A DNA stretch of 64,000 bases from Vitellaria paradoxa (Eukaryota; Streptophyta; Magnoliopsida; Ericales; Sapotaceae): positions 1,984,001 to 2,048,000 of the forward strand of contig CM034243.1 of the NCBI GenBank assembly GCA_019916065.1, read 5' to 3'. Below, in pieces: positions 36,401 to 47,836 of this stretch. The notes beneath the pieces are model-generated. The model ran no database searches, was not told where the DNA came from, and saw nothing but the letters and a program-made list of their open reading frames with translations. Numbering within the stretch: the first letter of the stretch is position 1; the number at the start of each line of letters is the position of its first letter. Made by a program: the position numbers and the translations under genes.

Positions 36401-37612
36401 TAAGAAGATTGTACAGATTCTTATCCTTGTTAACAGGTGCTGAAGTTAAACCATTCTGCAAAAATTGCAATTGAATTTGCAGATGTTTGCAGTTCCAGTA
36501 CAAATTTTCCATCTGTTTCAAAAAAATAATAATAATAAATAAAAAATAAAAAGTGACGCAGGGCTGCCTGTGAACCTAATACCTTAATGCAACTCCAATT
36601 TTCCTACGACTTTGCAAGTGAAGAAACAGGATCCTTTGTATAAACAGCGGGAATTTCTTCCATAGTATTCCCCTATGCTTTTGCATGAGCCTAAACTAAA
36701 TGTCCGGTTGATTTCCAACCTTTTCAACTATTATCAAAGAAGAATACACTGTATAAACCAGCTGTTAAATTTGGAATCATCAACTCCCATCCATTAACTT
36801 TCTTCAAAAAAAAACTTTTGATAAACTTTTCATTGATAGACCTTTGGATGACCATAAATACTAATTATATTTGGACCTGCCATTGCTACGTGATTCATAA
36901 CTGAGTCAAATGGGGCAAATTTGCGAAGACTATTAAGTTCAGCACTATTTCAAAGAATTTGAAGTAAATTACAGTGGAATGGTAGAAACACTAGCGCCCT
37001 AACTGCACTATAACCGAAATCTCCATTAACCGTGACAAGTATACAAATTTAAAAAATTAACACGCGCTTAAATTAGATCGAGAGATTAATGATAATTCAA
37101 GTTTATCCACTAGCATCACAGATCTTTCTCTCGGCCTCTCAGAAGTACCAATTTTTACCTTCTCTATACTTTCCACCAAATTTCTTGGCAACCAAAAAGC
37201 AAGTGCAATACATCATTTCCTCTTCACAAACTTTTGCATCAAATTAGGTCGTAATTTCCGTAACAAGTTTCTATCAAAAGCAACATATATATGTGCATGT
37301 GTGTGTGCGGGTGTGTGTGTAAAACAAGTAGGTAAGAGCTTACTATACGCATCTGGTCAACAATCCAATCTTCCATTGATGAATCCACGCTTTCAAATAA
37401 TCCAGGCCATCTCAACTTCGCGGCCTATACAAAAATAATCAATTTTGAGCTATTAGCAGACCCTAAATACCATATCATTCACAGTATTTACACAAAAATA
37501 TGTATGTATAGACGGAGAGAGAAATGCACGGCACCTTAACAGCAGAGAGAGAGCTCTCTCCACAGCTATCGCAGAGCACTCCATCGAAGTCCAGCGCATA
37601 AAGATCCCCCAT
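33490..37612 (-). CDS. HAD-superfamily hydrolase-like protein (At2g45990 type), complete, 9 exons
   Basis: Coding exons on the minus strand: 37612-37535, 37424-37344, 35865-35776, 35668-35502, 34516-34447, 34208-34129, 34010-33948, 33777-33701, 33590-33490. All have GT-AG borders and join in frame to 268 aa. The N-terminus MGDLYALDFDGVLCDS carries haloacid dehalogenase motif I (DFDGVL); motif II is the strand IYIVTTK (threonine), and a later acidic stretch HFVEDR with GDWGYNT is consistent with the C-terminal motifs. Such enzymes are usually phosphatases, but the substrate of this plant subfamily is unknown to me. Some databases label relatives as rRNA methyltransferase G; I see no SAM-binding motif here. 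Intron 2 (about 1.5 kb) is the longest. In Arabidopsis the related gene lies near BRM, ATI1 and CYP86A8, as here. Confidence 0.9.
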
Positions 37613-39309
37613 ATCTATCTCGCTATGGTTCTCTGTCCGCAGATAAATAGATTGAGCGGAATCGCGAACGCTCTCCGGTGAGGGTTCCGAATCTGGTTCT
37701 TATTACCCGCCACTCGAAACTAGCCCAAATCTTGGACTACCAACCCGTGGACGAGCGACACGTGTACCTAACCCATTTTCAAAATTTTCCCTTAATTTTA
37801 ACCTAATAATTTTTACTAGCTAGCGCTTTTCACCCCCACTCTTTTCGAAATTCTAATAATGGATAAATTTAAAAAATAAAAATGACCAATAAAAAGAAAA
37901 AGAACATGGAAGACCAACAAGATACGTCGTCGTAGCAGTCGATCTTATTGATTTTTTTTATTATATGTAATTATTTTTATAATAAATTTATTTTTAATAT
38001 TACATTAGATAATTTTGTTAATTTATTCTATAAAATTTTACTAATTCATTCTTATTATTCATTTATATTTGTCATTTATTCAACACGGCATACATGTATA
38101 AAATTGATTTATTGCTAAAATTATTGGTGTTATTAAAATAATTCTAATTATTTTAAATTTATTCTCACAAAAATTTAGTAAATTACCAAAATTATTCTTA
38201 ATAATTTTATCATCAAAATATTTTTTTCTTCTGAAATAATATGTACGTTTTATTATCCTGACTAAAAAATTTAGATCAACTCTTACATATGTATTTAAAT
38301 TGAAATATAATACATTGCAAAAGTAAATTTGATATAAAAAAATATGTTCACAAATGACATTTTGGCAATGAGAACGACAGGGAAGTTATTTTTAAATTTT
38401 GGTTTAAAATATTTTTAAATTTTTAATCAGTAAATTAAAAAGCAAATAAGTGATGAGTCATTCCAAAAATAAAATAAGTTAAACAATCTAATTTAGAATT
38501 AAGTAGCAACAAGTGGAAAGAATCATCAAGAGGCGTGTTTAAATAATTAAAGTTCAATGGATGCTATGCTCACTGTAAAAACTCGTTCAAGATCAACTTA
38601 ATTGAGTACATAGGCTCATTAAGATATTTTAGTAAGAGCTGTTAAACGAATTCAATAACTAGATCTTGATATACTTACTAAAAGTCAACTCGTTAGAAAT
38701 CAAACAAAATTTAAATGTAATTTATAACTACTAATAATTATTCACAAATTAAAAGAGTTAAAAAATTATTTATGTAAATTTATATTTATATTTTAAGTAC
38801 ATGCTCCTTAACTTTTGCACTATTTTTTTGTATTATTAAATTTGTTCTTAATTATTATCTATTTACTTAAACGCCGATATTTATCATTTAAAATAAATGT
38901 TTCTTTATTTTGAAATTTTAATGAGCTTTTTAACAATTCAAGAAAAATATAAAAAAATAATAAGTATTACTCTCTCACACACATAGTGTAATCCTCACTT
39001 TGAAAAAAAATAAGATTTTTATAATTTTTAATTAATTGAATAAAATTCTTGTAATTACGCTAACGTCTATGAAAGATCAATGCAATTTATCTGTAAATAT
39101 ATATATATATATATGCAATTTATTTATAAAAGAATATTCCCTATCTAGTGATGGTATAATCAGTTGCAACCTATAAAGATACACCGTATTTACTCCAATT
39201 ATTGAATCACAGCTTTAGAGGAAGTCCCATCGCAAAACTCTGCAAGGCTCTCTTTGAAAAGGGTTTACTTTGTCAACCGGAGACATTAATTGTGGAGCCA
39301 TTAGATTTA
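37613..39309. other. AT-rich intergenic sequence upstream of the HAD gene
   Basis: The first 100 bases should hold the HAD gene's 5' leader and promoter; no clear TATA box was seen. The rest is AT-rich with an (AT)n run at about 39096-39115 and no recognisable gene. Confidence 0.45.
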
Positions 39310-40022
39310 GGCTGTATTTGGTGTACCAGATGAAAATCTCTAAATTTTTTTTTAAAATTTCACACATTTTTGTTTTTTTAAAATTCAAAAAATATTCAAT
39401 ACATTTCTAAAAAAAAAATCGATAATTAGAATTCAGTTAATTAAATAGCAAAATTTTTTTCGCCATTCTCACTATGAACTACCAAACTATCAAATGACAC
39501 TTATTTTGACTATTTTTTGTGGCGTTTTTAAAACTGTTTTAACGGATTGTAGAAACCGTTCTGACGGAATCGCGCGGACAACTTTTTTTTTTTTAAATTC
39601 AAAAAATATTCAATATCTTTCTAAAAAAAAAGTTGATAATTAGAATTCGGTTAATTAAATAGTAAAATTTTTTTCGCCATTTTCACTATGGACTACCAAG
39701 CTATCCAATGACACTCACTTTGATTATTTTGTGTGGCATTTTTAAAACTGTTCTAACGGATTGTAGAAACCGTTCTGACGGAATCGCGTGGATAACTTTC
39801 GTCCAAACGGTTTTTACAATCCGTTTGGACGGATTGTGGTGTAAGAAGTTATGATTGTCTTAAATTTTGAATCCGTCCAAATAGAAATCCGATCCGTCGG
39901 AATGAAATTTTACTATTCATTTCTAAAAAACACAGTTTGAGCGGTGTACACCAAACACAAAAAGTTTTCTCAAACCATATTTTATCGCATTTTTCTCACT
40001 TTTTGTTGTGCCAAATGCAACC
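39310..40022. mobile_element. Tourist-like element (713 bp) with an internal tandem duplication, family D
   Basis: Starts GGCTGTATTTGGTGTACC and ends TGTGCCAAATGCAACC, with TTA on both sides. Inside, a unit of about 235 bases occurs twice (about 39355-39590 and 39592-39830); both copies contain TTCGCCATTYTCACTATGRAC and GAAACCGTTCTGACGGAATC. A further inverted segment around 39805-39835 (CCAAACGG...CCGTTTGG) makes a local hairpin. The left half matches the truncated element at 63792-64000. No transposase frame. Confidence 0.75.
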
Positions 40023-40770
40023 TTAATTAAATAATTTAAATATAAATATATTTAAATCATTAAATTTAAAATCAATTATTCAAATTACACATCACATGAC
40101 TGATCAGCTCCTCAACCAAGTCTCCATTGACGGGCGAGGCATCTAAAATCATGTAGATTTTGCAGATTCCAGACCCGTGCAGCTCTGAGGGTCTATTAAT
40201 ACTAAATATCAGTGTCTCATACTAACCAAATATATATATATATATATATATATCAGTGTCTCATAATGTCCGAACAAAAATGAACATGTTGGCCTCGTAG
40301 CGTCCGAATTGACGTGGGTGTATTTACTCTGTGTGTGATTTATTTTTTCTAAGTAAATATATATTTTTTTAATTTTATAAAAATTATCAAACAAATTTAA
40401 AATAAAAAAAATTGTTACAATACTTGTAAAATAGTAATTGATTATTTTTAAATGACGTTTCAAAAAATAAAAAATACAAAAATAGCGAGTGATTAAAAAA
40501 GATATTGAAGAGATACTAAAATATTCAAAATTAAATTTACTTAATTAAGTAGTAGTTATTAAAAAATTATTTTTATTTTCATAAAAATATTAATAATTAT
40601 AAAAAGTTGAGAGTATAAATAGAATAAATCAAAAAAGTTTTACTAAATTTAAAATTTTATTAAATTTAATACTTCATCAAATATTTCTCTACTCTCTTCT
40701 ATACAAAAGTATACATATATATTTATATCTGTATCTATTTACCCGTGCAGCCAAGTCAATACAACGTTAA
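40023..40770. other. AT-rich spacer with (TA)n microsatellite
   Basis: Contains (TA)n at 40230-40252, bracketed by two copies of TATCAGTGTCTCATA (near 40207 and 40252). Otherwise AT-rich, no gene. Confidence 0.5.
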
Positions 40771-40914
40771 GGGTGCGTTTAGAATTTCAAAAAAAAAAAA
40801 AAAATCAATAGATGTGATTGATGTAATGTAAAAATGATAGGTGGCAAAATGTGATTGGAGGGATTTAAAAATTTTTAAAATTTTTTAATTTTTTTTGTGG
40901 CTCCAAACGAGCCC
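40771..40914. mobile_element. Tourist-like MITE, family B
   Basis: Starts GGGTGCGTTTAGAATTTC and ends GGCTCCAAACGAGCCC, with TAA on both sides as target-site duplication. The interior matches the copy at 28614-28747. Non-coding. Confidence 0.8.
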
Positions 40915-42437
40915 TAAGTTGGCCTGTCCCTAAATTTGTACATTTTAAGTATTTCAGCATGTTCTGACTTGGCAAGGGTCATTGGTGGCCGATAAAAGTG
41001 TCAAGTGAATATTTTCGGTTTTTATTAATATAATTTAAGCTAAAAATTCATTTGAAACAATTTAATTTTTAAAATTTTTCGTCTTTATATTTCATTTTAT
41101 TTATTTAGATACTTTAAAAAAGTCAATGCAGTGAAAATTATTTCTTAAATAAATAAAAACGAAGTCATTACTATTTATTATATGAATTGTTTAATAACTA
41201 AGGGGATCAAATGATACGTGCATAGCAATATATATAATATCTAAAAAGTGAAAATGAATTAAAAATATTTTAAAACCTTTTCATACTTCTTAAATTAAAA
41301 ATTAATTTATTTTTAACAATTTTTGGATTGAATTAGATTGAATTGACAATCACCAAACAAATTTACCTATTCCCCACCCCTCCCAAAGATCTTATATATC
41401 TATTGAAAAAGAAAGTAAATTTACTTATATATCTATTGAAACAAGTGGTAAAAAAGTTTTAATAGAAAAATAAAAAAAAATCTTAATCAAATTAAATAAT
41501 TTTATCAAATTTTAGGTATCACCCAAATGCTTCAATTATTTTTTTGATTAATTTTCTTTATCTCTCACCAACTTACTGATCCGTAATAATAAAAAAAATT
41601 TGAAATTTAATTAGAAGAAGTTGCAAAATTTTAAATTTTTAAGAAAAATTTGAGGGCTTTAAATGGAGCTTAATTTGCCATCTAATTATTTTTATGGTCA
41701 CCCTGTCTCTAGATTTTTATCACAGCACCACCACATTTGCCACTACACTTACAGTTAAAGTTGGAATTTATTAACATTATATTCATTATTGGGTTGGTTT
41801 TAAAATTTTAAATAAATTTTGTTTATTTTAGGCTCTATTTGAAGTTTTAAAATTTTATTAAAAAAAAATCTAAAAAAAGAAAAATTCAGAAGTTCTTAAG
41901 TTCCTTTAAATAAAATTTATCATGTATCACTTTTACATAATTTTAATATTAACTTCTGATTTATCTTAAACTTTTTTGTAAACTTTAAATGTCGCTCAAA
42001 ATTTATGGAAAAATTAAAGAAATCTGCTTTAAAATTCTGACCAGTCTGCGTTATTTTCAAAAAGTTCCTGTGACGTTGATATGAGAACGATTAAGTTAAA
42101 ATTTAATAATATAAATATATTTAATAGTATAAATCATTTATACTATTCTAATTAAAAAAATGATTATGGTTGAATTTCTCAAGTGCCCTCAACTTGCAGA
42201 GCCACAATCCATTGGATTTAGGACGACGAGCTAGCAACTTTGAACCGTGAGGGCAAGTACTTATCTCTCCACACACGCAATCGTTAAAAAAATTACACGG
42301 GAAACCAGTTCACGGAACACGCTGATATTCTCCACTATAGGACACGCTTAACCTGCCAAGCCGGTGAAACCGACTCATCTCCAAGACTTTTTACCGGAAC
42401 TTCCGGTTGCTTTATCCCCTGACCCCCGAAAACTCGG
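40915..42437. other. AT-rich intergenic sequence upstream of the ATI-like gene
   Basis: AT-rich DNA with no gene recognised. A stretch at about 41831-42010 beginning GGCTCTATTTGAAG may be another worn MITE, but I could not find its other end. The last 200 bases become GC-richer and are probably promoter. Confidence 0.45.
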
Positions 42438-42444
42438 TATAAAT
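42438..42444 (+). promoter_or_regulatory. Likely TATA box of the ATI-like gene
   Basis: TATAAAT within CGGTATAAATCC, in a GC-richer island, about 100 bases before the 5' splice site (CTTCT|GTAAGT at 42545/42546) of a non-coding first exon. Position and context fit; no transcript data. Confidence 0.55.
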
Positions 42445-42469
42445 CCTCTATTCCCGTCCATTTCTTGGG

Positions 42470-42545
42470 ACGGTTGTGGTCAATCTCGCCGGACCTTTGT
42501 CGTCGTCACCGTCGTTGCCGCCGCCGATCTTCGTTCCTCACTTCT
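42470..42545 (+). other. Non-coding first exon (5'UTR) of the ATI-like gene, approximate start
   Basis: A strong donor GTAAGT at 42546 and an acceptor CTTTTAG at 44189, three bases before the ATG, define a 5'UTR intron of about 1.64 kb. The exon start is estimated from the TATA box. An intron in the leader is common in plant housekeeping genes and can raise expression. The intron also houses a family A MITE. Confidence 0.5.
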
Positions 42546-43412
42546 GTAAGTACTTTAATTATGGACTTTGGAATTGTTTACTCGTAATTGATACGAAGAT
42601 CTGATGCCTCTGGTCGATGCTTGAAGCTCTCTGCCTCGGTTTAATCGGTTTTGGATGGATCTATGTACTATTTTCTTTATTGATAGATACAGAGTAGTTT
42701 GCATGTTTGTGTTCGTTCGACTGTTAGATTGCTAGGATTTCTACGTGCGAGTTTTTGTTTAATCGATTTGTTTCCTGTGGGTTTGAAGAGCTTCTTGTTG
42801 TTGAATGATAATAACTCGAAGGATTGTTGATGTAACGTATGGATTTGATGGGGGAGGAACATATGGTTTGTTGATCTGCTTGATATTTTCTGATTGTTTG
42901 CTGGAAAATCATGTAAGAAAGATGATTTTTTGAATATTACGTTTGTGATTTTTTGGTTTGAGAGAAGCAGAAAATCAAAGCTCACGTAAGCAAATAAGTG
43001 ACCTTTTTCTTTTCTTTTTTTTTCCCCCCAATTAAAATGTAAAACTTAATTGAGTGGAAATCTTTGTTGTTCTAGGCCCTGAAGTGGGAGAACAAGCTAG
43101 TCAGAATTATCAAATCAATATCCTTCTAAACCAGGCATAGCATGATTGATAATTTTTCATCATCACCATATTTTTTTCCTATGGCTCAGGGTTCACTCTA
43201 TATTATTTGCGTTGATAAATTGGGAAAGATTTTGAGTATATAATTATTTAGATGTGAGAAACAGATTTCAAGTATATACACTCATTTAGATGTCAGAAAT
43301 GGATTTTGAGTACCTTTCATCCAGATGAAATTTGGTACAAAGTAACACGTGTTTTGTGCCGATAATGATACCGGCCTATACTGGTGCGTGCTTTATTATT
43401 TACTTCTATAAA

Positions 43413-43580
43413 GGGTTTGTTTGGAGTAAGAAAAAATAAGATAAATTGATATAAATTGTGGTTTGGAAAGAGTTCGTAATGCGTGCAGTGAGAGAAAAAA
43501 GTTGATGTGATATAACGTTAACAGAGATTTATAGAGATTTTTGGAGATTTTCAACAAATTATTGCACACCAAACGGGCCC
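43413..43580. mobile_element. Tourist-like MITE, family A (short form), in a 5'UTR intron
   Basis: Starts GGGTTTGTTTGGAGT, ends CCAAACGGGCCC, with AAA on both sides. Interior nearly identical to 18561-18729. It lies inside the leader intron of the ATI-like gene. Confidence 0.85.
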
Positions 43581-44192
43581 AAAGTCTAAAACATGGTAAA
43601 CTAATTGTCTAGTCAATATTAACTTGGTATTTATGAATTGTGTTTTATAATTAAATTGTATTTTGTAATTATTTAAATGATATATTAAACTCTTTTTAAT
43701 AGATATGTATATATATATTCTTTAGAAATATATAATCTTATAACGATAAATCTGAAACAGTCTGTCTGGTACGATATTTACGACTATGGTTAGAAAGTTG
43801 ACAACACTTTGGTTGTTACAGAGAGTTCTTTTGATCACCCTCCCAGTACGCACACACTCACACCACCTAAAGAAGAGAATAATGGCAGATGTAGATACAT
43901 TTTTTGGATTATTTTTGCTTTCCCATTGTTATTTTAGAAAGTTGCATAGAATGCATCATTGGATTTACTTTACATTACATGTAATATTAACTGCAATGAG
44001 GACTTTAACCTATTCTTATAAGCTGTGCCTATGAATTGGTCTAATGGTTTTTATTGAGTTTAGTCTCTTCCTGTTATTGTCAGGATTTTTTGATACAAGT
44101 TTCTATACATTTACTTTTATTATATTTAACGTTTATCCCTTTTTTGTATTCTGTGTCAATGTGAAGTATAGAAAAATTCAAACTTTTAGTAA

Positions 44193-46886
44193 ATGGCTGA
44201 TAATGAGGAGGGAGAGGAAAATCCCACTCGTGGAAATGAATGGGAAGTTGTGTCACTCACTGCATCAGCATATGCTGCGGCCCCTGGTCCAGAGCAGCCC
44301 GAATTGAATGATAATGACAAGGAAAATACAGTTGAGGTGGCGGATGCTGAAACTTCACAGGCAATGTTCATGTCCGGTCATTTTGTCTCCCCAGCAGGTC
44401 GGCGTGAGAATTTTCCGTTGGAACCTGAAAATGTTGATATCCAGAACCCACAGGGAATTGAAGATAGTTCTAAACTTTGTGCTGAGGAAGATGGTAAATC
44501 AGATACAAAAGATGAAGAGGGTTTGAGCCTTAAAGGATTGGCTGGTCCAGATGAGTTTCCTGGGATTCAGTTTCCTGATGAAAAGGATAACAGGTTATCC
44601 ATTCATGAAACGGAGTTAAAAGGAGAGACAACTCTGGAAGGGCTGAATTTGACTGAGAAAGAGCAGGATGTGTATAGTGCTTCTAAATTTAGTTCTTTTC
44701 ACTGTGAAGCAAACATAGATGAATCCTCTGTGTTTGATGAAAACAGAGTCATTACTGGACAAATTGAACCTTCCGAGGGAGGCTTGGATTCAGATATCTC
44801 GCAGTTGCCAAATCCGGCAAATGAAGATAAAGATGACAGCTCTGAACTTCCGTGTGAAGCTTGGTGGAAGAAGCGAGCTGCTTCTCTGTATGCTCAGGCA
44901 AAAGAGGCAAATACATTTTGGTCTATTTTTATTGCTGCAACTGTGATGGGCCTTGTAATTCTTGGGCAACGCTGGCAACAAGAGAGGTGGCAGGTTTTGC
45001 AGCTTAAGCAGCAGTTCACCGTCAGTGATCAGGTATGTCTTTTGATGTTGATCTGTACAAGGAAAGTGCCCTTTAGTACTGAACTTAAACACCTGTTTTC
45101 TGTTTGCGTGGCTGATGTGATGGCATTTTTTTTTTGGAGATGTTATGCATTATTGACATGATTCTCGTAGAGAATAGATGAGCTGTTGCTTAGCATTTTC
45201 AAAACTAGCTGCCTCTAAAATTCAAGGGCTAACAATTTTAGAATGGTCTATTCTATTTCCCTATTACATGATTCTGATGGAATGGTCTATGTTCCGGGTT
45301 TGGAAAACATGCATGATAGGATGTAGAAATATTGACAGTAGGTACTCAAAAGAGTAGCCCAAGGTTAAATCAAGTATATGGCATATCAATTATTTAAATT
45401 AAAGAATCGAAATTTATGTCTTTATAGTTTCGTGATGTAATCCAACTCTCCAATCATGACAGGTTAGTTTGCCTTTTTCATCAAGTATGTTTGTGTTGCT
45501 GGTGCTTATATGCTATATTTCTATTTTTATGATTGTGCTCCTGCGGCCCTGCCCTATAGTTTTCAATGCCCTTTGCATCCTAGTAGGTGTCAATAACATT
45601 AAATTTTCTCAAGAATATGGAAACTCCGGACATTGTATGTTGCTGCTGCTTTTATATTATACTTCTATTTTTATGATTGTGCTCCTGCTTTTTTGCTATA
45701 CTTCTATTTTTATGATTGTGCTCCTGCCCTATAGTTTTCAATACCTTTTGCACGCTTGTAGCAGTCTTATGACATTAAATTTTCTTAAGAATATGGGGAA
45801 CTCTGGACATTGTGGATTATTTTTGATGGGCATTTTTAGTCGTGTTGGCATATCTGAAAATTAATGATGAATATATTCAGGTTGTGCAGAGCATTTCTGG
45901 TGTGTCCAATTGTATATGAAGTGTTTATTTCCAAAAACAGGCATGAGTCATGGCTCTTTTGTAGAAATGCCCATTATTCGTAGTGAATTTATCAAAGCCT
46001 CCTTTGATAAATGAAAAATTGACTTTGGAAATCTTTTTTTGCACTACTAATATATCCTTTAATAGTCATGGGAATCACGAACCTCTTATTAGAAAGTAAT
46101 TTATGAAATGGGTGATGGGGGAAGTTGAGGTTGAGGTGGATCGTAGTAATGGGTAGCGCGTCCAGATCCTGGTATTCCCCTTATTACCCCATCTTCTTCT
46201 TCTTCTTCTTCCTTTTTTTTTAAAAAGAATTGTAGGATGAAATTATTTCAATTGTCTCTCTTCGGAACTTTATACTAAGGTGTGAAATTTTTAAAAGCAG
46301 ACCCCTAAGTCTAACCTCAATTATTTCTGTCATAATGGCTTGTTTATGGTTGAAGCAACAATTTCAAGTGAGCCTTGTGATAATAGAAGAGTCTCATCAG
46401 ATTTACCATAGAATACCTCGAAGAAGAAATTTCTGTGTTAACGTCCAAATCCAATAATGTTTTAAGACATGGAAATGTGCAGGCAACAGGCCTAATGCTA
46501 AGATATCTCTGTAGATTTGTATTTTATTTCCTTGCCACTTATCGTTTCTTTATTTAAAGTTTTTATATTTCCTAACATTTTTCCTTTCCTTCTACTAATC
46601 CATGTTCCACAAATCCATATTCCAACATAGCACAAGTTTTATATATTTTTTATTTTTATTTTTTTTTTTTGGGGGGGGGGGGGGTTAAATTTTATTTGCT
46701 TTTGTTTTGGTAAGTAAATTTTATTTGCTTTGCTTTACTATTATAAAACCTTGACATTTTATTTTCTAACCATATTGACAGAAGATGGGCAGGATGTTGG
46801 GTCCCCTTTCTCGTTTCAAAGATGCAATTGTGGGTGTTAACAGGAGGGGTTCTTTTATCAGTGGCAGCTCCTCCGCCAATCGATGA
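44193..46886 (+). CDS. ATG8-interacting protein 1/2-like (ATI), complete, two coding exons
   Basis: Coding exons 44193-45032 and 46782-46886 join in frame to 314 aa. The N-terminus has the conserved NEWEVVSLTASAYAAAPGP, whose WEVV is a candidate ATG8-interacting motif. A long acidic, probably disordered middle follows. Near the C-terminus comes WWKKRAASLYAQAKEANTFW, then one predicted membrane segment (SIFIAATVMGLVILG, about aa 247-262) and the conserved tail GPLSRFKDAIVGVNRRGSF. ATI proteins are plant-specific membrane proteins that bind ATG8 and carry ER or plastid cargo to the vacuole, notably under carbon starvation. The start is the only ATG giving this conserved N-terminus and lies three bases after a splice acceptor. 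The intron between coding exons is 1.75 kb and holds a local duplication. Confidence 0.92.
45470..45835. repeat. Imperfect tandem duplication in the ATI-like intron
   Basis: CTTCTATTTTTATGATTGTG followed by CTCCTGC occurs three times (near 45518, 45661 and 45699). The downstream part (TATAGTTTTCAATRCC through TTTTCTYAAGAATATGG to GACATTGT) occurs twice, near 45556-45640 and 45731-45812. Confidence 0.8.
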
Positions 46887-47836
46887 GATGATGACGACGA
46901 AAAATGTGTGTGAGAGAGAGAAAGATGTTAAATGGGTTCTAGTTTGCTTCAAAGTGTGATTAACGTATTTTTATCTTGAATTATGATGAAGCTGTGGGGT
47001 TACTTTTGTGTTTATATTTGGTTATTGTTATGATGCTATTATTGATTATGGGAATGCTCTTGTTTCTCGAAAGATCGGGTCTGTAGCTGGCCAGTTTTTT
47101 TTTTTTTAATTAATTAATTTATTTGTAACAAAAGTCGAGGCGCACATAATGACCTTGTATTCAGGCTATGGTGGAAATTATCCTTGCCCTCGTGGGGGCA
47201 TGCGTTCCTAATCAGGGAACATATAATTGTTTAACCCGAATAAACGGGAGTTATGAATTAGAAGAGGACTCGGTTTCCATCTCTGAGGTTAATCGGTTTT
47301 ATACTCTTATGAATATTTTAAATTTTAGAAGGTGGATTATTACCTCTGTTTCAGGTTTCGGGAACGTAGTTCCTTGAATGTGAAATTAATTCTAACCGCA
47401 CGGCCGCTTATGTTAGCAGTGAGAGTGAGGCTTTGTTGCTATTTTCCCACCATGAAAAGCCATTACGTGAGCCCTTTTTCTTCCCCATTTATTTGGAGAT
47501 TTTTACTGGGTTCGCATGTAATTTTAAAAATTAACGCAAGGGAACAGGGAAGGGAAAAAAAAAAAAACTGCATGACCTGTTAATAAGAGGCTCGTTGGAT
47601 ATTCCAAAAAAAACTTTGTTTTTTACTAATTTAAACAGACACTCTTAAACTTACTTTAATACAAGAGAACATGAAAAGAAAAAAACAAACGCGACCTAAA
47701 TTAAAAAAAAAAAAAAACATAACCTAAAAAAAAGAAAAAAAAAAACTAAACACAGAGAAATATTTCGGCAAAACAAGTTTCATTTTATCAAAATATACGT
47801 AATCATTATCTTAAAAAAAAAAAAAAAAAAGGAAAT
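46887..47836. other. Intergenic region between ATI-like and F-box genes
   Basis: Starts with the ATI 3'UTR. An open frame at 47168-47377 has no recognised homology. The 3' part has several A-runs (47556-47830), including the presumed poly(A) region of the minus-strand F-box gene. Confidence 0.45.

Noticed and set aside
42364..42549. 61-aa plus-strand frame before the ATI-like gene
   Set aside because: It covers the TATA box and non-coding first exon; the frame ends at the donor site and has no homology I know.
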